NCBI GenBank assembly: GCA_000381585.1
Contig: KB906739.1
Location: 310,001-374,000 of the forward strand
DNA from: Acidobacteriaceae bacterium KBS 83
Lineage (GTDB): Bacteria > Acidobacteriota > Terriglobia > Terriglobales > Acidobacteriaceae
DNA length: 64,000 bases
Direction of reading: 5' to 3'
The notes under the pieces are model-generated. The model saw only the letters and a program-made list of their open reading frames with translations, made no database searches and was not told the origin of the DNA. This document shows positions 46,619 to 55,595 of the stretch, piece by piece. Position 1 is the first letter of the stretch; every line of letters begins with the position of its first letter. The translations under genes and the position numbers were made by a program.

Positions 46619-47455
46619 ATGTCAGCCGAAAAGAATCTGCCGTCGCAACTAGGTGACTCCGAAGAAAAAAACTCGTATGCCACACCGGCGCTCGAAAAGG
46701 GCCTCGATGTTATTGAGCTGCTCGGCCGCCAGCCTAGCGGACTTACCAAGAGCGAAATCTCGCGTGAGCTCAAACGGACGGTTTCCGAGATATTCCGTAT
46801 GCTCCTCTGCCTGGAGCGCCGAGGCTACATCGCCCAGGTGGATGGCGAACGGTACGCGCTGACTCTGAAGCTATTCAAGCTGGTGCAGGAACATCCACCA
46901 ACGGAGCGGCTCATCGCCGAGGCTCTCCCGGTGATGCATCAGGTTGCTCATGAGACACAGCAATCGTGCCACATGGGCATCATTGAAGGGGCCGAGGTGA
47001 CGATTCTTGCCCAGGTGAATGCGCCCACCAGCGTTGGCTTCTATGTAAAACTCGGCTCTTCGGTCGAATTGATGGAGGCTAGCACCGGGTATGTCATCCT
47101 TGCCCACCAGGACGATGAGCACCGCTCACGCACTCTGGCAGAGTGGAAGCGGCTTACCGGAAGTGAACTACCGTCGGATCTTCCGGCTCATCTCGCCCGG
47201 ATCAAACGACAGGGATATGAGTCGCGTCCCAGCTACAAAGTACGTGGCGTCACTAATATCAGCTATCCCATCTTCGATGGCAGAGGATCGGCCATCGGAG
47301 CATTGACGGTGCCATTCATTCAGCACTTGGACTCGATAGCCAATGTCTCAGAGGTAAGTGCGAGTCTGAAGAAGGCGTCGCGAGAGATCAGCGCGGCTAT
47401 CGGGGGCAGGACTCCCGGCAAGCGCCAGGGGCACACACCGACGCCAGAAAGATAA
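46619..47455 (+). CDS. IclR-family transcriptional regulator
   Basis: 278-residue regulator. The N-terminal winged helix is ALEKGLDVIELLGRQPSGLT with KSEISRELKRTVSEIFRMLL. The C-terminal IclR effector-binding domain includes LPVMHQVAHETQQSCHMGI, VGFYVKLGSSVELMEASTGY and TNISYPIFDGRGSAIGALTV. The ATG at 46619 is the natural start, though no strong ribosome-binding site is visible. It is convergent with the fourth receptor and stands alone downstream of decayed genes. Members often control sugar-acid or aromatic catabolism; the target here is unknown. Confidence 0.9.
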   Translation: MSAEKNLPSQLGDSEEKNSYATPALEKGLDVIELLGRQPSGLTKSEISRELKRTVSEIFRMLLCLERRGYIAQVDGERYALTLKLFKLVQEHPPTERLIAEALPVMHQVAHETQQSCHMGIIEGAEVTILAQVNAPTSVGFYVKLGSSVELMEASTGYVILAHQDDEHRSRTLAEWKRLTGSELPSDLPAHLARIKRQGYESRPSYKVRGVTNISYPIFDGRGSAIGALTVPFIQHLDSIANVSEVSASLKKASREISAAIGGRTPGKRQGHTPTPER

Positions 47456-47460
47456 GAGCT

Positions 47461-47507
47461 AAAAAAAGAAACCGCGGAGATGGAAGGAAGTTGTTCTATC
47501 CCCGCGG
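47461..47507 (-). terminator. Terminator of the fourth receptor gene
   Basis: On the minus strand CCGCGGGGAT and ATCTCCGCGG pair (one mismatch) over a 14-base loop. TTTCTTTTTTT follows. It begins 9 bp after the receptor stop at 47516, and IclR transcription from the other side would also meet it. Confidence 0.72.
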
Positions 47508-47515
47508 AGGGAGAC

Positions 47516-50500
47516 CTAGAAGGCGTACTTCAAGGAGAGCTGGAAGAAGCGCGCATCCGGCGTGTTGTTCTGGAAGGTCTTGGGGCCGGTGATGTTGCCA
47601 CCATTGCTGTTGTCGTTAGAAGTGCCCGATTGGTTCGGGTTCGCCAGCGTGGGATGGTTCAGTACATTGAAGCCATCTGCGCGGAACTGCAGATACTGTT
47701 CACGCCAGGTTGGGAAGTTCTTGAACAGCGACATGTTCACCTGATAGTAGCCGGGTCCGTACACGTTGTTTGACCGGCCGCCCAGGAAAGCGATGGCCGT
47801 CTGCTTGTCCGTGATGACCGAAGGATATCCGGCCGTTCCGATCAGATTTCCCGGTAGTGGGTTCGCAAAAGCGCACGGGTTATACCAGTTCGCCTTCGTC
47901 CGAGTCTTCGGCGCGCACGTTACGTCCGGGTTGGACGGATCGGGCGAGCCGCCGGCGCTAAAGGGGTCGCGCACTAGGATGGCGCGTGCGCTTCCGTTTG
48001 CCGCTGTGCTGTTATTCGGGGAGACAGTAAACGGCGTTCCAGTCTGCGCTGCAAAGGTCAGACTCGACGACCAGCCGCCGATGGTCTCATCCACGAGGCG
48101 TGAATCATGAAGGAATGCCTTACCTCTGCCGACCGGCAGCTCGTAATTGCCGTTGATGGTGAAGCGGTGGCGAATGTCATAGACCGAATTCGTGTACTCG
48201 TCAATGAATGGGATAAGAGCCTGGTTGCGATTGCTGATCGCGGTGAAGTTTCCGGCCGCGTCGCTTGCGTCATCGAGTGCATGCGCCCAGGTGTAGGTCG
48301 TCAGGAACGACAACCCATGCGAGTATCGCTTCTCCATCTTCGCCTGCAGCGAGTTATAAGTGCTCACGCCGGCGTAGTGTATCTGGCCGATTCCCCCGAG
48401 ATCCGGGAAGGGCTGGTATGGATTCGTATTAGTGCCCGGCGCAAAGAGGCCCGGAGGTGTGTTCGGTGCACCATAGAGAGACAGGTGGCGTGACAGGTTT
48501 CCAACGTAACTGATCGTGGCAGCAAGATCATTGGAAAGAGCCCGCTGCATGGAGAAGCTGTAGTTCATGGTGTACGGCGTCTTTATATCAACGTCGGTCG
48601 CATGGAAGCCCGGAAACGAGACGAAGTTCTGAAAGCCGCCGCTGATCTGCGGTGCCAGGCCGGTCTCGAGCGTTATGCCCTTACTATTGGCAAGCGAGGG
48701 GCAGTTGCCGATGGCGCAAGTGGGAGCATAGAAGTTAGCCGAGTTGGAGAACGGGAAGTTTGCCCCGATGTTGGTATTTCCCTGGGCCATCAGTCCGCCG
48801 TAGAAGATGCCGAAGCCGCCACGAAATACCGTGTTCGGATGTGCCTGGTAGGCAAAACCGATGCGCGGAGCAAAGTTCGTCTTCTGCGCATTGGCCAGGC
48901 GCTCGTTGTCCGTGTACTGCACCGTCACATTATCTTTGGCGAGCGTGTTGAGGAACGCTTCGCCCAGGTCGACGTTTCTGGCAGCGGTGGGAAGCTGATA
49001 GATTCCAGAACCGGTGCCGATGCCGAGCGGCGCGGTCGGGATGAAATTGGCCTGCAGTCCACCGATCTCCTTATAGGGCTGGTAGTAGTCATAACGAAGG
49101 CCCAGGTTGAGTGTCAGCTTCGGGCTGACCTTCCAGTCATCCTGAGCGTAGGCCGAGTCATACCACTGCGCGTCACGGATGTTGGGCGCATTCGCGATGT
49201 CCGCGTAGTTCGCCTGACCTGCAAGAAAATCGGCGACGTCATAGCCGGTATTGCTGTCTCCGGGTATGCCCGTGTACACACCCTGTCCGTGATTCGAGCC
49301 GCCGCCGAAGTAATACTGGCCCAGGGATGCCGGTGCGTAAAGATACGAGAAGCGAACCGCCTGGAATGACACGCCGAATCGTAGCGAGTGGTTTCCGAGG
49401 ATCTTGGTTACATTGTCCAGGATCTGATAGACGTTTTGCGTTTCGTTATTGGTTCCCACCGAGCCCCACTGCTGGATACCACCCTGGGGGAAGTAGCCCA
49501 GCGGCAGACCGTATTGTCCGGGCCCGAGAGCCGGTACTCCGCCCAATCCGAGAGAGGAAGCAGCCGTCGGGTTGTCGGCGTTTGCCTGCTTGTACGCGGA
49601 ATGATTCCAGTTGTAACCGAAGCGGAACTCATTGGTCAGTGAGGGAGTAAAGATGTGTGTCTCGCTGAGCATGAAGTTCTGCGAGAAAATGAAGTCTCTT
49701 TCGCCGCCATATCCGCTGCCGTCCAGGATCGGGCCCAGCGGCAGGGCATTCAGAATGATGTCGTGCAGGTAGCTGTAACGTGCATAAGTCTGATCCTTGG
49801 GACTGATATTCCAGTCCAGGCGCTGATCCCACTGGATGGTATTGTCACTCCTCGAGACATTCTCCACCAGGTTGCTGTAGGTCTTGCCCCCATTGGCGTT
49901 CGGAGCCGGATACATATTCAGGATCTTCAGCGCGACGGGATCGATCTGGCTTGCACAGAAGGTATTGGGCTGGCCGTTGCAGGTGAGCGACCGTGTCACG
50001 TCACCCGAGTTTGGCTGATAGAGTTGCGCCGGACTCTGGCCGGTGAGATTGCTATTGAGCAACTCCGAGAAGTTGCCCTGCCTCATCAATGGCGTCGGCG
50101 TGTTCAGGACATTGGTCTGACCGATGGAGATCCGGTTGGCCTCAATATCGCCGAAATAGAAGAGCTTGTTCTTCCAGATAGGAAATCCGAGAGTCGCGCC
50201 GAACTGGTTCTGGTGATATGGGGGAATCGTCAGCGCGTTCCAGTTTTGTGCGTCCAGGCTTGTGTTGCGCACATACTCCCACAGATCGCCGTGGATCTGG
50301 TTGGTGCCCGATTTGATGCTGGCGTTCATCACTGCACCAGCCGAGTGTCCGAACTCAGCGCTGAAGTTGCTGGTCTGCAGATTGAACTCAGCCAGGGCAT
50401 CCGGAGGAGGCCGCATTACGAAGCTGGACCCGTTGAGGAAGTCGACCAGGTTGGTGTTGTTGTCGACACCATCCAGGATGAAGTTGTTCTGCTCTGCGCG

Positions 50501-51067
50501 TTGTCCGTTCGCAACGAAATCTCCGCTGCCGCTGCCGCGCGTGTTTCCGAAAGGCGGTGCAACTCCGGCGGTCAGCTGGGCGATGTAAACCCAGTTCCTT
50601 CCGTTCAGCGGCGTCTCATTGATCGTCTTGGTATCGATCACCTGCCCTACCGCGCTTGACTGCGTCTGCAGCAGCGCGACTCCGCCAGAAACTGTCACGG
50701 TCTCAGAAACCTGACCCGGGCTGAGGGCGAGATTGACCTGCAGGCGTTGTTGCACATCGACATGGAGATTCTGCCGCGTCGTCGTCTGGAAACCCGGCGC
50801 AAACGCGCTGACCGTGTAGTTGCCGATCTTGATCGGCGAGAATGTGTAACTGCCGCTGCCATTGGATTTGTTCTGCAGTGTCAGGCCGGTGTCTGTCGCC
50901 CTGAGCGTGACCTGAGCATCGGGAACGATCGCGCCCGTATTGTCCGTTACCGTTCCTGTGATCGCGCCCTGATCCACCTGAGCAGATGCGCTACCGGCTA
51001 TGAGCAGCAGGCACAGACACATCAGCCACCATGCACGTCGTTGTGTTGCTTGAAGAATAGTTAGCAT
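47516..51067 (-). CDS. Oar-like TonB-dependent receptor of the fucose locus (fourth)
   Basis: Outer-membrane receptor of 1,183 residues. I chose the ATG at 51067, with GGAAGG 5 bases upstream, over a TTG at 51139. A signal peptide (LMCLCLLLIAGSASAQ) precedes the Cna-B-like domain (GAITGTVTDNTGAIVPDAQV), the plug (NNFILDGVDNNTNLVDF, EFGHSAGAVMNASIKSGTN) and barrel strands ending RFFQLSLKYAF. Its promoter region carries TTGACA merged with a LacI-type operator at 51270-51283, almost identical to the one before the GH29 gene. It is therefore a good candidate for import of the oligosaccharides processed by that operon (inference). Confidence 0.93.
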   Translation of the reverse strand: MLTILQATQRRAWWLMCLCLLLIAGSASAQVDQGAITGTVTDNTGAIVPDAQVTLRATDTGLTLQNKSNGSGSYTFSPIKIGNYTVSAFAPGFQTTTRQNLHVDVQQRLQVNLALSPGQVSETVTVSGGVALLQTQSSAVGQVIDTKTINETPLNGRNWVYIAQLTAGVAPPFGNTRGSGSGDFVANGQRAEQNNFILDGVDNNTNLVDFLNGSSFVMRPPPDALAEFNLQTSNFSAEFGHSAGAVMNASIKSGTNQIHGDLWEYVRNTSLDAQNWNALTIPPYHQNQFGATLGFPIWKNKLFYFGDIEANRISIGQTNVLNTPTPLMRQGNFSELLNSNLTGQSPAQLYQPNSGDVTRSLTCNGQPNTFCASQIDPVALKILNMYPAPNANGGKTYSNLVENVSRSDNTIQWDQRLDWNISPKDQTYARYSYLHDIILNALPLGPILDGSGYGGERDFIFSQNFMLSETHIFTPSLTNEFRFGYNWNHSAYKQANADNPTAASSLGLGGVPALGPGQYGLPLGYFPQGGIQQWGSVGTNNETQNVYQILDNVTKILGNHSLRFGVSFQAVRFSYLYAPASLGQYYFGGGSNHGQGVYTGIPGDSNTGYDVADFLAGQANYADIANAPNIRDAQWYDSAYAQDDWKVSPKLTLNLGLRYDYYQPYKEIGGLQANFIPTAPLGIGTGSGIYQLPTAARNVDLGEAFLNTLAKDNVTVQYTDNERLANAQKTNFAPRIGFAYQAHPNTVFRGGFGIFYGGLMAQGNTNIGANFPFSNSANFYAPTCAIGNCPSLANSKGITLETGLAPQISGGFQNFVSFPGFHATDVDIKTPYTMNYSFSMQRALSNDLAATISYVGNLSRHLSLYGAPNTPPGLFAPGTNTNPYQPFPDLGGIGQIHYAGVSTYNSLQAKMEKRYSHGLSFLTTYTWAHALDDASDAAGNFTAISNRNQALIPFIDEYTNSVYDIRHRFTINGNYELPVGRGKAFLHDSRLVDETIGGWSSSLTFAAQTGTPFTVSPNNSTAANGSARAILVRDPFSAGGSPDPSNPDVTCAPKTRTKANWYNPCAFANPLPGNLIGTAGYPSVITDKQTAIAFLGGRSNNVYGPGYYQVNMSLFKNFPTWREQYLQFRADGFNVLNHPTLANPNQSGTSNDNSNGGNITGPKTFQNNTPDARFFQLSLKYAF

Positions 51068-51269
51068 CTTGGCCTTCCATCCGATGGGGATTTTTGCGCA
51101 GAGGCCGCTACCTGCTTGCGGCGTCTCTGTTTGGAACAATTCTTTGAGCGCTCATAATGACAAAATGCAACCGGATTTCAGGTAGGAGTTTTCAATTTGC
51201 ATCTGGCAGCCTCTTCATCTATGAACCTAACATTTCATATATCAAACGGGTGCAACGCTACGCCTTGAA

Positions 51270-51283
51270 TGTAAGCGTTGTCA
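51270..51283 (-). promoter_or_regulatory. LacI-type operator overlapping a -35 box, receptor promoter
   Basis: On the minus strand the site reads TGACAACGCTTACA, matching TGWNANCGNTNWCA. The preceding T makes TTGACA (51284-51279), and TAGCGT lies 18 bases further on as a weak -10. It is about 200 bp before the receptor ATG. A repressor here would block RNA polymerase. Thirteen of 14 bases equal the site at 54104-54117. Confidence 0.65.
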
Positions 51284-51452
51284 ATTCAATCCCTAGACAA
51301 CCGTATTTCCTCGGTTGGCGGCGCCCGTGAAGAGAATGTTAATCGCGCCTCCCGCCCTGGCTTAAACACAGGAAATGGTCGAAGTTAGCAGCCGTCCAAG
51401 GGCCTTTCACGCAAGGAGGTTCACTCTACTTTGAGTGCTTGGCACTGCGGAA

Positions 51453-51475
51453 AGGCGGGCACAGTCATCCCGCCT
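51453..51475 (-). terminator. Probable terminator after the fuconate dehydratase gene
   Basis: AGGCGGG and CCCGCCT form a perfect 7-bp GC-rich stem over a 9-base loop, about 60 bp beyond the dehydratase stop on the minus strand. Only a short TTT follows, so efficiency is uncertain. The rest of the 51140-51535 gap holds the receptor promoter and no gene. Confidence 0.5.
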
Positions 51476-51535
51476 GAAGAGACTCCCCCCTAACTTATTT
51501 GCGTGAGACTGCAATGAGATATGCCGGCCCCGAGA

Positions 51536-52795
51536 TTATGAGCAGCCCTGCTCCAGCAACTCTTTCAGGTCCGTAGAGGCGCCCGCCTCTTGCGGAGTGC
51601 GATAGCGTCCCCCTTCGAGTTCAGCAGGAAAGACAAAGTGGGATCGCAGGTGTGGGATGTACTCCAGGAAGAGCGGCTCGTTCCCAAGCGCGATGTGCAG
51701 GAACAACACCAGATGCTGATGGATCTGTCCCATGTCTCCAACGTGCGGCACAACCGGCAGACGAAATTTACTCGCCAGAAGGGCCACCGTAAGGAACTCA
51801 CTCACTCCGCCCAGGCGCGTACAGTCTGCCTGTGCGTAATGCACCGCCTGCGACTCGAAGAAGTTCTTGAAGACAACGCGGTTTGGAATATGCTCGCCGC
51901 AGGCGATCTTCACCGGCGCGATCTCACGCGCCAGCGCGGCATGTGCCAGCATGTCGTCGGGATGCGTCGGCTCCTCGATCCAGAGAGGCTTCATCTGCGA
52001 AAGCTTTTTACACATCTCCCGCGCCCCCGGCAGAGTCCACTGCTGGTTCGCGTCGAACATGATCGTGCCGCGTTCGCCGGCGCATTCGCGCAGCATAGCC
52101 GCTCGACGCAGATCGCGCGCACGGTCTCTAGAACCCACCTTCAACTTGAATGCGCTGAAGCCATTGTCGATTGCCCGCTTCGTCAATTCGCGGACCTTCT
52201 CGTCGTCATAGGTCATCCAGCCAACGGAGGTGTCGTAACCTGGATAGCCCTGCTGCAGGATGGCCGCCCGTTCAGCGCGCCGCGGCAGCTCTCGTCGCAG
52301 CATTTCGACCGCCGCGTCTTGATCCAACAGATCCTCGAGATAACTGAGATCCAGCAGTGCCACCAGTTGCTCCGGCGCGAGGTCGAGCAGCGACTGCCAG
52401 AGGGGAACGCCGCGGCTCTTGGCCCAGAGGTCGAAACAGGCATTGGTGATGGAAGCCAGCGCCAGATGCACCACACCCTTGTGCGGCCCGAGCCAACGCA
52501 ACATCGGATCGTCCGCGAGTTCGCGCGCGGTTCGACCGAAGTCCGACATCAACTCGTCGATCGGCTTGCCTTTCAGCGGCCGCGCAAGCATGTCGATGGC
52601 TTTACAAACCAGCTTGTTCCCTTCCCCGAGCGTGAGCGCAAATCCCGTGCCGCAAGTTTTCCCGTCACCCGAAAAAAGTTGTGTCACCGCCAGACAGTAC
52701 TCCGGCTCAACGTGGACAGCGTCGCTGCCTGCGCCGGGAGGCAACCGGTATCGAACATCGGAAACCGTTATCCGATCGATGAAAGATATAGCCAT
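51536..52795 (-). CDS. fucD: L-fuconate dehydratase (enolase superfamily)
   Basis: Dehydrates L-fuconate to 2-keto-3-deoxy-L-fuconate in the oxidative L-fucose pathway, in the cytoplasm. The start MAISFIDRITVSDVRYRLP followed by GSDAVHVEPEY is characteristic of this enzyme. The chosen ATG at 52795 has AAGGGGAAG upstream. Mandelate-racemase-group motifs are present: AFKLKVGS (catalytic Lys), IMFDANQQW (Asp), WIEEPTHPDD (Glu), ACGEHIPNR (Glu) and VPHVGDMGQIHQHL (catalytic His). Length (419 residues) is close to the usual 440. It lies 53 bp after the GntR gene in the same direction. Fucose dehydrogenase and lactonase genes are not in the window. Confidence 0.9.
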   Translation of the reverse strand: MAISFIDRITVSDVRYRLPPGAGSDAVHVEPEYCLAVTQLFSGDGKTCGTGFALTLGEGNKLVCKAIDMLARPLKGKPIDELMSDFGRTARELADDPMLRWLGPHKGVVHLALASITNACFDLWAKSRGVPLWQSLLDLAPEQLVALLDLSYLEDLLDQDAAVEMLRRELPRRAERAAILQQGYPGYDTSVGWMTYDDEKVRELTKRAIDNGFSAFKLKVGSRDRARDLRRAAMLRECAGERGTIMFDANQQWTLPGAREMCKKLSQMKPLWIEEPTHPDDMLAHAALAREIAPVKIACGEHIPNRVVFKNFFESQAVHYAQADCTRLGGVSEFLTVALLASKFRLPVVPHVGDMGQIHQHLVLFLHIALGNEPLFLEYIPHLRSHFVFPAELEGGRYRTPQEAGASTDLKELLEQGCS

Positions 52796-52848
52796 GCTTC
52801 TTCCCCTTCGAATCGTCTCGCCCCTGCCGGTGAAAGCTCCGGATGGAA

Positions 52849-53565
52849 TCATTTCGGCGCGCGAATGCCCTTCCGTTTGGAACGCTGCGGCGCTTTCTGC
52901 CAATTGCAGTACGCGGTCTCCGCAAAGCGGGCCATAGCCCGGCGAATGTACTGCTCCGCGATTTCACCCTCACCTTCGCGGACCAGGTCCGCAATGCGCT
53001 GGTGCGCCTCCAGATCGCGATCCCATGCGGATGTGTCCTGCTTGCTGGCGATCACGCGAATGCGCGCGAATGCGAAAAACGGCAGCAGGACCCGGCTCGC
53101 GTGCTCGACCAGGTGAGGATTGCCGGAAAGACGGCACAACTCCAGATGAAAATCGCGATCTGCGTCCACCAGATCTGCAGTGCGGTTCTTCTTCGAGGCT
53201 CGGCGCATCGCATCCACGGCGTCCTGCAGCTTCTCGACACCACTCTGTCGAGCGGCCGCAAGGCGCGCCGCCAGTCCCTCCACCGCGCTGCGAAGTTCGT
53301 AGAGCTGCAGAACATCCTGCTCGTTCAAATTCACCACGCGCGCGCTTCGACCGGAGATCTTGGTGACGAAGCCTTCCTGCGCCAGCAGGTTGATCGCCTC
53401 GCGGATAGATCCCTGCGCTACCCCCAGTTTTCTACCCCATGTGCCCTCGATGATTCGCACCCCGGGCAGGAGCGCGCCGCTGCTGATCTCGTCGCGCAGA
53501 CGATCCGCGAGCGCTGACTTCACCAGGAAACCGGAGGATGTATCGAGCTTCTTCGTCTTGGCCAT
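52849..53565 (-). CDS. GntR/FadR-type regulator (FCD domain)
   Basis: 238-residue regulator, probably of fucD and perhaps itself. The N-terminal winged helix reads LADRLRDEISSGALLPGVRI with LGVAQGSIREAINLLAQEGF. The C-terminal FCD domain has ELRSAVEGLAARLAA and the metal-binding DADRDFHLELCRLSGN plus LEAHQRIADLVREG. The ATG at 53565 fits the family start. It leads the small operon with fucD. FCD regulators often sense sugar acids, which fits L-fuconate or its dehydration product (inference). Confidence 0.9.
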   Translation of the reverse strand: MAKTKKLDTSSGFLVKSALADRLRDEISSGALLPGVRIIEGTWGRKLGVAQGSIREAINLLAQEGFVTKISGRSARVVNLNEQDVLQLYELRSAVEGLAARLAAARQSGVEKLQDAVDAMRRASKKNRTADLVDADRDFHLELCRLSGNPHLVEHASRVLLPFFAFARIRVIASKQDTSAWDRDLEAHQRIADLVREGEGEIAEQYIRRAMARFAETAYCNWQKAPQRSKRKGIRAPK

Positions 53566-53669
53566 CGCCGCTTATCTCAGCGTCTGCGAGAGCGTACCCT
53601 CAGCAATTGCCGCAGGTCAATGCCAAATAAGCACTCAGATGGCTGTCCCATCACCTCTATGCCGTCGTT

Positions 53670-53993
53670 TTCCTAACGCGGGGTTGTGGAATGATCATTC
53701 GTTTGCGGCCAGAGGCCGAAGCAGCCCACCGGCAGCACCAGGTAGTCTGGGCTTGCTGTCCTCAACGCAACCACGGCAGGCAACATTCGTAGCTAGAGCA
53801 TTCTCTGCATGAGAGTTGTCGCTTCGATACATCGAATGCGTCGAGCAGGACTACGCATCAGAGATGCGCAGGATGGCCGCGAATCCAGTTACAAAGCAGT
53901 GGGTAGACCATTAAGGAGCATGCACAGGAACCACTCAAGAATCGACCCGAGGGCGAGTGGTGGATCCCATGGAAGAAGTCTTTCACCATGACC
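53670..53993 (+). pseudogene. Decayed L-fucose/L-rhamnose mutarotase (RhaM/DUF718-type)
   Basis: Pieces of this small family (about 105 residues) lie in order on the plus strand but in different frames. MIIRLRPEAEAAHRQHQVVW starts at 53691. YASEMRRMAANPVTKQWVDH runs at about 53851-53910. EGEWW at about 53946-53960 is followed, after another frame change, by PMEEVFHHD. In intact proteins these are the IRLRPE..E.YR..H..VWP start, the MA.DP.TQ.WW middle and the P.G.WW..MEEVFHLD end. Stops occur between them. It lies between the GntR-fucD operon and the GH29 operon, where a fucose mutarotase is expected. Confidence 0.65.
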
Positions 53994-54103
53994 TAACCGC
54001 GTCTTTCCTGCACCGGATTTTTCTAGGTCTCAGCGCTTGAAAGCCGGCCAAAAATGCGGCAAGAGTTTCGCCCGATGACCCGTCTACTTTAACTTCGTCT
54101 ACT

Positions 54104-54117
54104 TGACAGCGCTTACA
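54104..54117 (+). promoter_or_regulatory. LacI-type operator and -35 box of the GH29-led operon
   Basis: TGACAGCGCTTACA matches the LacI-family operator pattern. With the preceding T it forms TTGACA (54103-54108); TATCGT at 54127-54132 is a plausible -10 after 18 bases. The GH29 ATG is at 54141, so transcription would begin almost at the start codon. The site differs by one base from that before the receptor at 51067. The remainder of the gap 53994-54103 shows no gene. Confidence 0.65.
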
Positions 54118-54140
54118 TTTGGCCCCTATCGTTCCCCGAT

Positions 54141-55520
54141 ATGAGCGCTCAACTGGACCGCCGGCATTTTTTGCGCTCAAGCCTGGCCGCCGCCTTTTTT
54201 CCCCTTCTCGGACGCATCGCGCTCGGCACCTCAGCAACGGGCCACGATCCAGACACCGAGGAGGACAGCCGCACGGCATGGTTTCGAGCGGCAAAGTTCG
54301 GCATGTTCATCCACTGGGGCCCTTACTCCGTAGCCAGCGTCGAGGCCTCCTGGCCCATCATGCAACCGGGACATTGGGGCATCACCGAAGCCGAATATCG
54401 TTCGCTGCCGGCTCGCTTCAATCCCGTCCATTACGACCCAGACCACTTCATCGACCTGGCGCGGACCGCGGGCCAAATGTACATGGTGTTCACCGCCAAG
54501 CACCATGACGGCTTCTGCATGTTCGACTCGACTTACACGAACTACAAGATCACCAACACCCCATACGGCAAGGACATCGCCAAACAGTTATCCGATGCAT
54601 GCGCACGCCGAGCCATGCCCCTCGGCTTCTATTATTCGCCACCGGACATGAATCATCCGGGCTTTCGCGATATCAGCCGCCCTGCAAGCGAAAACTGGAA
54701 TGGCCAGCCGGAACGGCCGGAGTGGCCCTCTTATTTGCAATACATGCAGTTACAGTTGACCGAATTGCTCATCCGCTATGGTGACGTTAGGGACGTCTGG
54801 TTCGATGGTCTCTACCATCAGGGAAAATACGACGGCAGCCGCTTCATCGACCTAATTCACCGGTTGCAGCCTGCCGCGCTGGTCAATGACAGGATCGGCG
54901 TTCCAGGCGACTACGTCACTCCGGAGCAGTTCATTCCACGCGCGATTCCGACGAAAGGCGTGGAGGTGCGTGGCGCTGATGCGAGTGTCCAGTCCGCATT
55001 CCACGCCGGTGTCCCAACGTCCGCGGACTTCCAGCTCTGGGAGACCTGCATGACGATCAATGACACCTGGGCTTACAACGTGCATGATCGTCATTTCAAA
55101 TCCGACTCAGACCTGATTCGTGGACTCGTCGAAGTCGCAAGCCGCGGCGGCAATTTTCTCCTCAACGTGGGCCCCCAGCCGGACGGCCTGATTCAACCAG
55201 AGTTTCAACAGCGACTGCAAGCCATCGGTGATTGGATCACCGTCAACGGGGAGTCCATCTATGAGAGCACTTACGGCCCGATACAGGGACAGGCACCCTT
55301 TCGCATGACGGCGAAGGGCTGTGATCTCTACGTTCACGTATTCGACTGGCCCTCAGGCTCGCTCATCGTCACGGGACTGCCTTCAAAGGTGCTCTCTGCA
55401 CGTCTTCTCAGCACCAACCAGCCGCTACATTTCCGCCAAACCCCCAACGAAATACTCATCACTGTGCCACCGCAGGCGCCCGATCCGCGCGTGAGCGTCG
55501 TTGCTCTCAGGACGCTCTAG
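54141..55520 (+). CDS. Alpha-L-fucosidase, GH29
   Basis: Retaining fucosidase that releases terminal L-fucose, exported by the Tat route (LDRRHFLRSSLAAAFF). The GH29 barrel is clear: KFGMFIHWGPYSVASVEASW, GQMYMVFTAKHHDGFCMFDS, the nucleophile D222 in VRDVWFDGLYHQGK and ETCMTINDTWAYN. RGGNFLLNVGPQPDGLIQPE closes the domain. The 459 residues fit the family. The start is supported by the Tat signal, but no Shine-Dalgarno sequence is visible; a leaderless transcript is possible. It heads the run GH29-GH97-GH95-SGNH on the plus strand. Confidence 0.93.
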   Translation: MSAQLDRRHFLRSSLAAAFFPLLGRIALGTSATGHDPDTEEDSRTAWFRAAKFGMFIHWGPYSVASVEASWPIMQPGHWGITEAEYRSLPARFNPVHYDPDHFIDLARTAGQMYMVFTAKHHDGFCMFDSTYTNYKITNTPYGKDIAKQLSDACARRAMPLGFYYSPPDMNHPGFRDISRPASENWNGQPERPEWPSYLQYMQLQLTELLIRYGDVRDVWFDGLYHQGKYDGSRFIDLIHRLQPAALVNDRIGVPGDYVTPEQFIPRAIPTKGVEVRGADASVQSAFHAGVPTSADFQLWETCMTINDTWAYNVHDRHFKSDSDLIRGLVEVASRGGNFLLNVGPQPDGLIQPEFQQRLQAIGDWITVNGESIYESTYGPIQGQAPFRMTAKGCDLYVHVFDWPSGSLIVTGLPSKVLSARLLSTNQPLHFRQTPNEILITVPPQAPDPRVSVVALRTL

Positions 55521-55595
55521 GCAGATGACCCAACTGCAACCGTTCTGCCAAACGTCGTTCCGAATGAATTAGTGAACCACCAATGGAGTACTGCG

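Noticed and set aside
48602-50659. Plus-strand open frames of 255 and 334 codons
   Set aside because: Opposite the fourth receptor gene; no motifs.
51590-53116. 508-codon plus-strand open frame
   Set aside because: Lies opposite fucD and the GntR gene, both of which carry all family motifs. The frame also crosses the gap between them, which explains its length but not a function.
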